A DNA stretch of 64,000 nt. Source: Podospora pseudocomata (taxonomy: Eukaryota; Ascomycota; Sordariomycetes; Sordariales; Podosporaceae). This document shows, one piece after another, positions 54,071 to 64,000 of this stretch (the first letter of the stretch is position 1; every line of letters starts with the position of its first letter). The notes under the pieces are model-generated. The model did no database searches and was not told the DNA's origin. It saw only the letters and a program-made list of their open reading frames with translations. A program made the translations under genes and the position numbers. The DNA is taken from the NCBI RefSeq assembly GCF_035222375.1, contig NC_085889.1, positions 2,356,001-2,420,000 on the forward strand. The letters run 5' to 3'.

Positions 54071-57000
54071 TCATACAGCCAACCCAACCGGCACCCCCCC
54101 CAATCCCTCCCCAACCCCAGGCGAATCCAGCATCAACTTCCCCGGCAACTTGAACCTCTGTTCTTCCACAGGCTTCCACTCCTTCTTCCTCCCAACCCCC
54201 CTTCCCAAGCCAGGTGCCGGCAAAACAGGTGTAACGGGCGACATAATCCCCCTTCCCACCCAGCCACTCCTCCTTCCTTCCTTCCTCCCTTTCCCCAACC
54301 TCTGCTCCTCCTCCTTCACCCTCAAAGCAGCAGCAGACAACCCCCCCAACTTCCTCAACACCCTCTCAAGCCTAAACCTAGCTCCATAAACAGGACTCAT
54401 CAATCCTTTTGTCTTGGTCCCTGCCTTTGTATGCAAAGTGATAATCTCATCTGCATCATGAGTCCCGAGAAGTGAAGTCCATCGTTTCCATAGGCGGAAT
54501 TTATTCGCGGAGAGGGCAAGGAAGAGCTCATTTTGAGGCAGGAAATAGCGGAAGTGTTGTGGTGACAACAGATGGAAGATAAGGTTGGAGACGGCATATT
54601 GAAGGAAGGGGTAGGATGACGTGATTAGCTGGCGTTGGTTGGCAGTTGTCGAGAGGGGCCGCAGCGGAATGTTGAGGCTGAGAAAAAGGGCTGACTTGAC
54701 GTTTGGGCTTGGTTTGGGACTTTGAGTTAGACTCTCAAAGTCACGCATATTGAGGTAGGTCAGACAAGCTCGGAGGAGGGAGTAATGTGAGATACTGAGG
54801 AAGTCGGTCGTGGTTAGGTTGGCCGGGATGGTACTGTTGCCAGACGTGAGGCAAGTAAAGCCTCGGCCCGAGAGGAAGAAAGAGCGGACGGAGCAGTGCC
54901 GTGCCTGTACTCGTTGAAGGCCAAGGGAATCGTTTCCATCCGACTTGACTTCAAGGAGACCAATGGAGCGGGTTCGTACCCATCTGTGGAATTGACAGGG
55001 TGTGTCGGATCTTATCACAGAATTCCGAAGTTGCCGGAGGTCCCGCATCGAAAATGGGGCTCCAACATCGAGAGCCATCAACGGCCGGAGACGCTTGTAG
55101 TGCTCGAACTGGTTTGGGTCGGTGAGTCTGATTGCAATGAAGAGATCATTCAGACGCATCGGCTCGGAGGCAAGTATCACCCACTGAAAGAGGATCAATG
55201 CCTCAGCCCTTTCTTTCTCGTTCAAGGTGCTTAACATCCACTCATACAGCCCGTGCAAATCATTAGGAACCTCTTGCAGGGTGCACTCGATGAGCTCCTG
55301 AGTAGCGCCTTCTAGAATAGCCGCATTAACGATATTAACCACAATCTCAGCCCATAAAAAGACGCCTCCTGCTTTGCGACCAATCATCATGACTGTACGG
55401 TTGCGTTCCTCCCATTCTGCCATCAAGTTGAGACTGACAAAACGAAGGATATCGTCGGTGTTTCGGATGTGCATTGGGATGCTGATGGTATTGTGCAGCT
55501 CGGTTTCGGGGTGGTAAGCACTGGTGACGCATATGCTGAAGTTGGAGTTATGTGCGAGACGGGACAGACGACTGATTACATCTCTGACATACATCGACCC
55601 AGCCTCATTCGGTATCTCGACGAGGATGAAGGTTCGTCTTGTGGGGGTCTTGATTGGTTGGCCGATATAAAAATCGGAAAAGAATGACAGAACTTGGGCG
55701 TCGTCGAAGGCCTCCGGGTCAGCTCGAGGTTGCTTGTAGAGTTCGAGTAATGCCGTCCGAAGACGCGGGTCCTGCAGAAATAGCTGTCCCAAAAGACTAC
55801 GACAGACACTCGCTGGGATGTTTGTCTGGTGTGCTGTAATGCCGATAATGGATGCTCCAGCAGGGCCCCACTGTCGTCCAAGCCTTCTGCGTAGAGACGT
55901 GAGAAGGATATTCTTGCCACACCCAGATTCGCCTCGTATCCAGAAGACCTTGTTCTTGTTTGGGCCACTTCGGTTGTGCCATGTCTGAAAGTCGTACAGA
56001 TCGTATAGCCAAAGGCAGGTTCCAGGATAGGATGCGGCCGGGGGGGTCTCGGCGTGAAAAATTGGGGGTGGAACGAGTGCCGCCAGGCAGTCGGTTTCTT
56101 CGCTATTCAGGACATGACGCTCCTTTAGGTTAGCTGGCAATAATTTGACATCAATCTGGAAGTGACTTACTCTTTCCTCTTCGTCCCGAACAAACTCAGC
56201 CAAGCAAGCTATCAAAGCTTGGTATCCCACATCTTCCATCGACCAAAACTTAGCAACGTTGTTATGCAAAGCCCCGATCGTTGTTGCCTTTTCTCGAGGG
56301 TCTCCGATGAAGCTTGCAAGTCGACGTACGGTCTGTGTGCATTTGTCAGGTCTCTGTCCTTTGCGGGGAATTGGCGGTCACTTACTGCGGCAGCCCGCTC
56401 ATCAGCATCTGCAAAGCTTGGAATAACAGACTCCTGGAATGTCTTGACCCTGAAGTTGAACTCGTTCCATTGCCTGATAAACGATTGTCTTCCAAGCTCA
56501 ATCTCAGCGCTGCTGCCACCACAAAGCTGTGGCAAAACAGGATCGTCCGGGTCAACAGAGAGGGTCACACTGCCCATACTTGTCACAGCGTCTCCAAGTG
56601 ATGCATGTTCCGTGGCGCGGTGAGGGCTAGCGAGGAAAACCACGGCGGATGTCGAGAAAAGGACATCTTTCAGAGGTCCGTCGCGTTCGATGTCGGCGAG
56701 GCGAAGGATCTACAGGAGTTAGCCAATAAAACATGACAAGCCAGAGAGACCCTTACTTCTTTTAGGATGATACCGCCGGTGGAATGAGCAACGAAGACAA
56801 GAGGACGCGCTTGCGCCCCAAACGCTGCCCGCGCAGTAGCCAGTTCAAACAAAAACTCGCTGGCATGCGCAAATATTTCGCCTTGTAGCCGGAGGGGTTT
56901 CTTGTCCACAACCAGGGTGTGGTAGCCCCACGTAAATATCCTGGCGTTTGGGCAGGATTGCGGTAAAGAGTCCAACGGCCAGAACACGTCGTTCCTTGGG

Positions 57001-57293
57001 GCCTCGTTAAGCTGATCCGCAAAGTCGGCAAGACGTAATCGGGAAGATGACTTGAACGAGGCTTTTCTCAGCAAAGTTCGCGATCTGCTAACAAAGCCTT
57101 CCTCTTTGGCAAGTAACGGCTCCGAGTTTGTTCGCCTGAGTTGCGCTGTAGGAGGCGGCTTTCTCAGTCTCTTCCCTTGTGTTGATGAGGGATGTATTGG
57201 CGTGATGGGTGTTGGCGTTTGCCCTTCGTCAAAGCACTTCCATGACCTGACAGGATGGCCGCCCATGCCATGGATCAAGATAATACTGCGCAT
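54071..57293 (-). CDS. STAND protein with N-terminal alpha/beta-hydrolase (esterase-like) domain
   Basis: Four exons (56757-57293, 56386-56709, 56171-56332, 54071-56122) with introns of 47, 53 and 48 nt; 1024 residues. The N-terminus is a lipase/esterase-like fold: IILIHGMGGHPVRSW with the oxyanion-hole HG motif, then VFVAHSTGGIILKE with a nucleophile-elbow Ser (GHSxG-like, here AHSTG). A nucleotide-binding part starts near 390. Its Walker A is GESGCGKN (405-412), with Asn where Ser or Thr normally binds magnesium, and the Walker B segment is TFILVEIPNEAG with Glu for Asp. Such fungal proteins pair an effector domain with a STAND switch and are linked to heterokaryon incompatibility. The reading frame is intact. 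No C-terminal repeats seen; the Pro/Gly-rich tail is disordered. Confidence 0.8.
56123..56170 (-). other. In-frame 48-nt intron in the esterase-STAND gene
   Basis: GTAAGT donor, GCTAACC branch and TAAAG acceptor; 16 codons without a stop. The branch lies close to the acceptor. Removal joins EEER to ERHVL. Confidence 0.75.
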
Positions 57294-58464
57294 GATGATC
57301 AGACAGTGCTCTCATTCAGCCGAAAGGGTGGTCTCCTCACTCAACGGCTGGACCGATTGGTCCGTCAGGCTCATATAGCAGCGTAAGCCCAACTGACTTG
57401 ATCTGGTCTTCTTGAATCTTCATTTTGGGGTGACCAATCAACCGTGCAAAACAACGAGTTGAGAAAATTACACAAAACGATGGTGATGGTCAGAATGCCA
57501 TCTGGCCCAGGTTGTCGGACGTTGTTCAGGTCTTCAACATCCTTATTATTAGCCTCGCTGTGCCGCCCACCATCACCGAAGACCTGACACACAACAACAT
57601 TATGAGCATCGGTTGAAACGCCGTTTCTTGTTTCTTCTGGTGGTGGTCTGGAAGCGGGCCGATGAAGTCCAACGTCTTCAACCGTGCCGTCTTCGCCTCT
57701 CTCAGGCCGCCAAAAGCCGGACACAATACCCGACCCGGCTGTTCTGGTATCGAAACGGCATGGACGCATGGCCGAGACTCGGTTTTGAGTGTCAAGAACA
57801 AGTTATGCTGATTTGAGGCAATGTGAAGCCAGCTGGTTCGTGAACTTGTAGTGATAAGCCTTATCGGGAGAACGATGATGATTGGCATGGAATATTGAGG
57901 AGGTAAGTGATATCGATTTATTTGGAGGCAACTTTTTTTTATTAAAAAAAATAACAATGTAAAAGGAAGAAAAAATCCAGATCGGAGGTTTGATATTCCC
58001 CAAGCAAAGGACCAGCGAGAAATTGGATAGGTGTTGACAATCAAGCGATGACCAACCAGGTCAGTCCATCGGCGCACAGACACACCCACGATGATAAAGC
58101 CGAAACAACAGAAACGGTTTTCTCGAGAAGGACGCCGCCTAGGGTAGATAGGAGTATTTGACCATTACGTTGCTCTGAAGACTGGTGTTGATGTTGGTGG
58201 GGGGAATTATCATGCATCCTTGGCATCTCCAAAGCCCCCAAATGCGACACTTCCCCACCTGACAAAGCAGCGATTAAAGTCACGTGAAGTGGCGTCCCGC
58301 GTCGCTCTTCCCAGCGGCGTGTTCGTCCCATTCAGCGGCAGACCTTGAACGTCACCATCGTCGTCACGAAGTGACTCAGTGGACTCTGTCGCTTGGGTTG
58401 CTACTCTATTATCGATGTAATATATCACCCACCTTATTTTTTACTTTCCAGTCCCTTTCGAAGC
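57294..58464. other. Divergent upstream region of the esterase-STAND and micro-exon genes
   Basis: About 1.2 kb. Minus-strand frames at 57371-57769 and 57526-58089 lack domain features. No gene is supported. Confidence 0.5.
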
Positions 58465-58874
58465 ATGGCTTGGGCTCGCATACTTTGGCAGGTGTACCTG
58501 CGAGTAGAGGTTTGTCTTCCTCGCTGTTATCTTGGAGAGCTTGTACTGACTTACATTTCCAGGATCATATCGTCGCCCGAGTAAGCTCCCCAATCATCCT
58601 GCTCCCCGATCCCTATACAAGGCTCTAACCGGCAAAGATCCTCCAAAGCCCCGGCTTCCACCACGGCGTACGGCGCATCCACCGTAGAGTCGAACATTTC
58701 CGATACGGGCGCAACCCACACGAATCACTGCGCCAGGGAGAGGCCTCAGCAGACCCTAGAGAAGGATACGAACAGGCTAGGAGTTTCTTCAAATACTTTA
58801 TTGACGAGCTCAAGAACCAGGCCAAGGGGAGGCCAACGGATGTGGCACCCCCACCAGCACCACATAAGAAGTGA
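58465..58874 (+). CDS. Small conserved protein with an 18-nt micro-exon (Mrx7-like)
   Basis: Three exons: 58465-58509 (15 codons), 58563-58580 (6 codons) and 58638-58874 (79 codons with stop), introns of 53 and 57 nt with good signals (CTGAC and CTCTAAC branches). The 99-residue product begins MAWARILWQVYLRVE, continues DHIVAR, then ILQSPGFHHGVRRIHRRVEH, and ends with FFKYFIDELKNQ and a Pro-rich tail. The SPGFHxxVRRIHRRV-type helix and short length recall the Mrx7/MIOREX-component family of small mitochondrial proteins (from memory, moderate). All exons keep one frame and the boundaries fall between codons. Confidence 0.68.
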
Positions 58875-59879
58875 AGAGGCGTAGGCATGCGAGGAGCAGC
58901 GAACATTTTAAGGAAAACACGATGCACGATCAATCCTCCGCCGTCAGCAAGAAAATACACCGGCTTATCAGAAGCCAACGGTATAACACCAGCTGGTGCG
59001 TGGCATTGCCCGACAGAGTTCGGGATGGGGTACATCTCCGGAACGAATGTGCCCCCATACAGCCTCAGGATACCATTCGCAGTAAGAATTTGGCTTGCGC
59101 TAGTAGCGTTGGGAACCAAGATATTTCTACTAGCGGGAAACTTGGATGGCACGTTTTTGGCATATCACCGAGCTGTACACAACGCCATACGATAGACTTG
59201 GTCAATGCCAATCAATATCAAGATTCAGACCTTGCAAGCTATTCCCACTTCTTCGACATACCAAGGTCTTGTACCCACAATTGCCCACATCACCACCTTC
59301 CCGCTATCCGTCTCCTATCATTTTCAATACTTAGGACCTTGCAGTTGCACCATCAGTGGTATCGCCAGTCTGTCAGTGGTATTTCCTTCAGCTTGACAAC
59401 ACACACACAGCCCCATTATGCATGGTTCGCACTGCATAACCCCTGCGTATTCGCTACGTGATAGCACGTTGGGGATCACGTACCCTGCAGTTGTCTATGG
59501 TGCATGCGATGATAGTAGCATTGTTGCAGCCGCAAAGCGGGGAGAAGACTGTTTGATTGACCCGATGGTTACACGTCCTTGCTGACATGCATCTTGGCAG
59601 TCATCAACAATGGCTTGTTGGATGAATACAGATCACGGCATGCAGGGTTCCCCACCAGAACTGCCGTGTTCGAGGGTGATCATCAGTGGGTGGGTGGTGT
59701 TATCCCAGGGATTGAGATGGCTTCATTGCTACACACATGCCGGTGGTCCGTGTTGGCTGACGATGAGGTGACGGGAGGTTGCGTTTTGAGGGAGAAATAT
59801 ATAGGGGCTGCGGGGCGCGGTTGGGTGTCTGGGCTTGATCACTTGGTCCAGGAAGCGCGTTGCCTTCACCATCAGCACC
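58875..59879. other. Intergenic: P450 promoter
   Basis: About 1 kb. The frames at 58871-59461 and 59579-60238 look like chance. A TATATA element lies at 59798-59803, about 80 nt before the P450 start. Confidence 0.5.
59798..59803 (+). promoter_or_regulatory. TATA-like box of the P450 gene
   Basis: TATATA about 80 nt upstream of ATG 59880. Position fits a core promoter; not proven. Confidence 0.35.
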
Positions 59880-61564
59880 ATGGCGAGCTGGTACTTGTCC
59901 CTTTTCATAGGCATTCTGGCCTTTACGATCTTCAAGCTTCGCAATGTCGGCCGTCGACCGAAAGGTCTCCCTCCTGGACCTCCAACCCTCCCCCTCATCG
60001 GCAATTTACACCAGATCCCGCCCAAGAACGCATATGTCCAATTCAAGAAGTGGGCAGAAGAATACGGCCCAGTCTACTCGCTGATCACCGGGACGAAAGT
60101 CATGATTGTGCTCAACACCGACGTCGCCATCAAAGACCTCCTCGACAAGCGCAGCAATATCTACTCGTCCCGACCGGAGATGTACATCTCCTCCCTTGCC
60201 AGCGGCGGCCTCCGCATGTTGCTCATGCCATACGGTGATACCTGGCGGCGAGTCAGGAAGCTCTTCCATGGGTTGCTGCACCTGAAGGCGTCGAACTCGT
60301 ACGTCCCCTACCAGGATCTCGAGAGCACATCCATGATGATTGCGTTGTTGGAAGAACCAGACAAGGTGCTGCATCATATTAGACGGTACACCAACTCCTT
60401 GACCACCCAGATCGTCTACGGGTTTCGAACCCCAAAGATTGATGACCCCAAGCTGCTCAGACTGTACCACGTTATCGAGGAGTGGTCATCCATCACCGGC
60501 GCCGGGGCGGCAGCTGTCTTGGACGTCTTTCCTATTTTCCGATCCCTACCCCCTTTCATTCGCCCACTTTATCGCCATGCATTGGACCTCAAAGAGCGAA
60601 CGTTTGACCTCTACAAAGGCCACTGGCTCGAGGCGAAAGAAAAGGTGCAGAATGGCACAGCCAAGCCATGTTTCTGCGTCGGTGTTGCCAACGCACAAGA
60701 AAGCCTAAAGTTTGATGATGACTTTGCTGCCATGGTTGCTGGGACGGCGCTAGAGGCAAGCTCGGATACTACTGCCTCGACGCTGGCGGGGTTTGTCCTT
60801 GCTATGATCTTGTATCCGGAGGCGCAAAACAAGGCGCAGAGGGTGGTTGATGAAGTTTGCGGGGATAGATTCCCCTCGATTGAGGATATGGAAAACCCAA
60901 AAGCGCAGTATATCAGGGCTTGTGTGAAGGAGAACTTGAGGTGGATGCCGACCGCGATATTGGGCGCGCCGCATGCGGTGATTAGGGATGATGAGTATAT
61001 GGGGTATAGGATTCCCAAAGGGGCGGGGGTGGTGTATAATGCTTGGTTAGTCACTTCTATTCCTTTCTTCGCTGATATTTTGCTGATGGTTGCAGGGCTG
61101 TACATATGGACGCCGAACGACACCCTAACCCCCGCGTCTTTGATCCTGACCGGTACATCCATGACTTTGCTAGCTCGACCGAGTCAGCTCAGCAGGCTGA
61201 CGCTACCAAACGGGATCATTTTAGTTTTGGGGCGGGGAGGAGAATCTGCGAGGGGATGCACGTGGTTGACAGGTCGATGTTTCTTGTTATTGCGAGGTTG
61301 ATGTGGGCGTTCAAGTTTGAGAAGGCGATTGATGAGGTGACGGGGCAGGAGATCACACCCGATCAGGATGATCTAGTCGGTGGGTTCCTGATGCAGCCCA
61401 GGCCGTTTAGGTTGAAGATCACGCCCAGGAGCGAGAAGAAAGCGGAGACGGTGAGGGAGAAGTGGGGGGAGTGTTTGGGTTTGTTGGATGAAGGGGGGCA
61501 GTGGAGGAGTGTACCGGAGGGGATGCCGTTTACTGTTTCTGAGGGGGATGGGAAGGGGGAGTGA
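59880..61564 (+). CDS. Cytochrome P450 monooxygenase
   Basis: Two exons (59880-61045, 61096-61564), 50-nt intron (GTTAGT, GCTGAT, TTGCAG); 544 residues. Membrane anchor MASWYLSLFIGILAFTIF followed by a Pro hinge LPPGPPTLPLIGNL; I-helix AGTALEASSDTTAST with the oxygen-binding Asp-Thr; K-helix ENLR (E-x-x-R, about 350); PERF-like FDPDRY; heme loop FSFGAGRRICEG with the Cys ligand near 438. Microsomal class II P450s use NADPH-P450 reductase to oxidise small molecules. The sequence resembles fungal O-methylsterigmatocystin-oxidoreductase-type P450s in general shape, but no biosynthetic cluster surrounds it, so the substrate is unknown. The start at 59880 opens directly with the anchor; 15 further in-frame codons upstream look like leader. 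Confidence 0.92.
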
Positions 61565-61825
61565 TTGTTGCTTTGACCTTGATGGATATCCTGGGGGTGC
61601 TGGTTGTCTTGCGATGTTGGTGAATGGATGGAGCCAGACATACGAAGGTTGAGAACTTTGGTCCCGATGTGTTCAGTAGTATATATCTGGGGTATTTGGT
61701 GGCGTAAAACCTTGAAATAAACTCAGTTCATCACGTTCTTGCTTGAAAACCCCTCAATTCAAGATTCAGTCCACTCGTTACAAACCTAACCTTCCCCCAA
61801 GTGGAACTCTCAAGACTTTAATCAC
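61565..61825. other. Convergent spacer between P450 and HET gene
   Basis: About 260 bp without a gene. Confidence 0.6.
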
Positions 61826-63577
61826 CTAGAGAATGTCAAATCTTGTCCATTCTATCCCGATATCCCCCTCCAGTGCGTGTTCCATATCCTCTTCCATATA
61901 GCCAGGCACATACGAGTCACCAACATACTCATAGTAACCATCGTGAATAAATCTCAGGATTAGTGGAGCGTGACCTCCTGCAACCAAGCAAACAAGATCG
62001 CCCTCCCTGCAGTCAGGCGAACCCAGTCCGAGTCGGAACCTGGAATTGGTACCCAGCCCGGTTGCCATGTAGAGCTGGCGGTGCGGTGCACTTCTGCTAG
62101 CACTCAGAGTGGTGGTGTGCGTGATGGCCTCAATGACCTCAGTCTTGTTAATCTTATTGTTCCCGGGCTCGGCGTCGAGATAAAGCCCATCCCCCTTGAC
62201 AGAAGCACGACTGATGGCTTCCTGGAACCAGTCAAACGACTCCTCACCAAGGTCCTGGCCACCTGTGAGGCAGCTGTACAACTCGACCAGACATGGCTCA
62301 TTGATAGGGCCGACAAATCGTATAAGTCTGTCGAGGTTCGTCCACCACTTCTGCAGGCTATATGTCCTGTGAATTATGCCAACCAACTTGCCGTGAACTT
62401 GCAGCACCCCCGCGTTTGATACAACCGGTAGATGCTCGCTTCGAGATGGCACACTTCTCGTTACCCGACTCAGTGCCGGGTACCGGAGAGCTTCAATATT
62501 GCAGGAAAAGTCCGGCGTCCAGGAAGGGAGGTATGTCTCCCACGTCGTGAGATGGGTCCTGAGATGGGTGCAAAGAAACAAAATAATCAGTGTCTTGTCA
62601 CTCTCAATCGAAAACTTTGCCATTTCGGTGTAGACCTCCGACACGTGCTTGTTGTAATCCGGTTTGGGAGGGTGAATGCCCGCCGCAATCCCATCAAAGT
62701 GTATCATGCCAGCAATGGCAAAGACGTGATCTCAAAGGTCGGAACATTCCGTATTGATGCTCACGGTGAGGACCTCGTTTAGGTTGGTGATGCCATGGCC
62801 ACTGTAGTGGTGTTGGAGCTCATAAGACTGCTGTCGCAGATAGTCGATCCCCGAGAACATTTCGAAAGCCTTGGTGTATGCCTTCAAAGTTTGACGCCCC
62901 AATATGCTCGACTTTGGGTTCAAGACGTCTTCAAGCTCCTCCCCCATAGCCAGAGGGCTGGCAGCAGCCCATGTCTCCCAGTCTTCCCACTGGTTCCCAC
63001 ATCCGATAAGAGGCGCTTTTTCTGGGCAAATGACCTCCTGTAGAATTCATGTTCTCCTATAAAAAGGCCGGTTCATCAGGGCTGTCAAAGGCTGAATGGC
63101 GCGCCACACGTCCAGAGCCGGCTTCATGGGGGACCTCGCAGAAACAGCTCTAATGAGCTCAAAGGCCTCGTCGGTCCCAGGACCAGCTGGGCCCAGCCAT
63201 GCAAGAACACGGGATGCGCCCTTAAAAATTTGTCCCATGTACTCGACCTGGTGATTCCTCTCTGTATTGTCGTCTTGGTTGATGCAGATGGCGTCAATCC
63301 AGACCCGGCGGTCCCGATCTTTGAGTCTGAGGTGGCGAAGAGCATCATGAGCTGACTTGGTGACGGGCAGAGAGGCCGCGCCGATGGAAATCAAGTAATT
63401 GCGGGTTGGATCCCCCCAAGTGTAGGAGAGGGCTTCGTAGTCGTTTTCATGTTGCAGGCTGTGGCGGGTGAGGGAGCATAAGATTGGATCGTCGGACGAG
63501 CCTGGGTGGATCGTCAAGACGCGGATTTGGGCGATCGAGTGATCGATGGATTGGTATTCAAGATGTGGAGGTGGCAT
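61826..63577 (-). pseudogene. HET-domain (heterokaryon incompatibility) gene with two in-frame TGA codons
   Basis: One frame of 584 codons from MPPPHLEYQS at 63577 to the stop at 61826, broken only by TGA at 63047-63049 and TGA at 62732-62734. HET features are clear: YEALSYTWGDP, RRVWIDAICINQDD with the conserved WIDA-CINQ core, and QVEYMGQIFKGASRVLAWLG. The first stop falls where the family has a Trp (MNRPFYRRT then stop then ILQEVI), fitting TGG to TGA; the second sits where RDHVFA would be read (DL then stop then DHVFAIAGM), fitting CGA to TGA. No splice signals could remove either. HET proteins trigger cell death after fusion of unlike strains; this allele should give only a 176-residue fragment with most of the HET domain. 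Confidence 0.75.
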
Positions 63578-64000
63578 ATTTTTTTAACGGGATTATCTGG
63601 TCATACATGACAATATCGGGTGAAGAATTTGGAAGTAATGTTGCTGGTGAGCAGCTGGAGGCATCGTTTGGACAGTGATGCCTGATGTCATGCCGGCCGC
63701 ATAACAGCTGACCAATGAAGTCGAGAATCATGCGGGTAGGCCAAATACCTACCTACCAGACACACCCTGCCCACAAGGTAATTGAGACAGCAAAGGTAAG
63801 TTAAACTATACCATATTATGAACCATGCCTTACAAGCAAGTTAATACGCATTTCTACTATATTTAAAGGCCTATCGACTATATTTACAGGCCTATGAACT
63901 ATCTTTACAAGCTAATCAACTATCTTTTCAGTCGGTGAAGGTTGGGACAGTTGGATGGGGAAAATACTTGGAAAGGAATGGCGCTCTCCGCATCCTTGTC
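63578..64000. other. Right end: HET upstream region with a short tandem repeat
   Basis: No gene seen. TACCTACCTACC-like motif at 63748-63757 and a 21-nt tandem repeat at 63857-63931. Confidence 0.6.
63857..63931. repeat. 21-nt tandem repeat, about 3.5 copies
   Basis: Units at 63857-63877, 63878-63898 and 63899-63919 share CTATATTTACAGGCCTATNNA with a few changes, then a partial copy CTATCTTTTCAG. The later units are more diverged. Confidence 0.8.

Noticed and set aside
58625-59152. 175-codon minus-strand frame
   Set aside because: Overlaps the well-supported three-exon plus-strand gene and has no features of its own.
59835-60470. P450 locus antisense and upstream frames as extra genes
   Set aside because: The frames at 59579-60238 and 60006-60470 overlap the P450 exon and lack family motifs.
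63047-63049. Selenocysteine or programmed readthrough at the HET TGA codons
   Set aside because: Most fungi, including known Sordariomycetes, lack selenoprotein machinery, and the following bases (ATT, GAT) do not match the strong CTA readthrough context.

Overview
The window is nuclear DNA of a filamentous ascomycete, most likely a Sordariomycete close to the Sordariales. The signs are short introns (about 47-65 nt) with GTAAGT-like donors, CTAAC/CTGAC branch sites and CAG/TAG acceptors, a strong C bias at third codon positions that opens long spurious antisense frames, and ascomycete-typical families: NACHT/STAND and HET allorecognition genes, a fruit-body lectin and a Chs4/Skt5 chitin synthase activator. 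I see no prokaryotic, plasmid or viral sequence and no intact transposon.

Layout. 0.4-9.6 kb: mitochondrial carrier, Syt1-like Arf GEF, and a protein with a V8/trypsin-like domain that lacks the catalytic histidine. 9.6-17.9 kb: gene-poor, apparently lineage-specific stretch with a small orphan gene, a fungal fruit-body lectin, two broken small genes and a cysteine-rich orphan. 18-38 kb: mostly housekeeping block with an F-box protein, a short-chain dehydrogenase, Skt5/Chs4, Rpn12, alpha-COP and UDP-glucose:glycoprotein glucosyltransferase (UGGT). 38-48 kb: Rad54, a coiled-coil pseudogene, a seven-helix membrane protein, a small orphan, a tRNA-like Pol III promoter and a secreted GH51 arabinofuranosidase. 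49.6-63.6 kb: three allorecognition-type genes on the minus strand (a broken NACHT gene, an intact esterase-STAND gene with unusual nucleotide-binding motifs, a HET gene with two in-frame TGA codons), with a tiny micro-exon gene and a cytochrome P450 between them.

Gene models were rebuilt by reading splice sites by eye. Several introns are multiples of three with no stop, so a plain ORF hides them. Removing one of them from the 3' end of Skt5 creates a C-terminal CVVM prenylation box. Other models that need splicing to be seen are the 5' exon of Skt5, the seven-exon alpha-COP gene, a possible start codon of Rad54 split by an intron, and a 99-residue protein with an 18-nt exon. UGGT and alpha-COP, both acting in the early secretory pathway, share a divergent promoter. 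Rpn12 and Skt5 also diverge from one intergenic region.

Family assignments rest on recognised motifs and overall resemblance only; no database search was possible. Splice sites and lesions are read from one sequence, so each claimed frameshift or stop could in principle be an assembly error.
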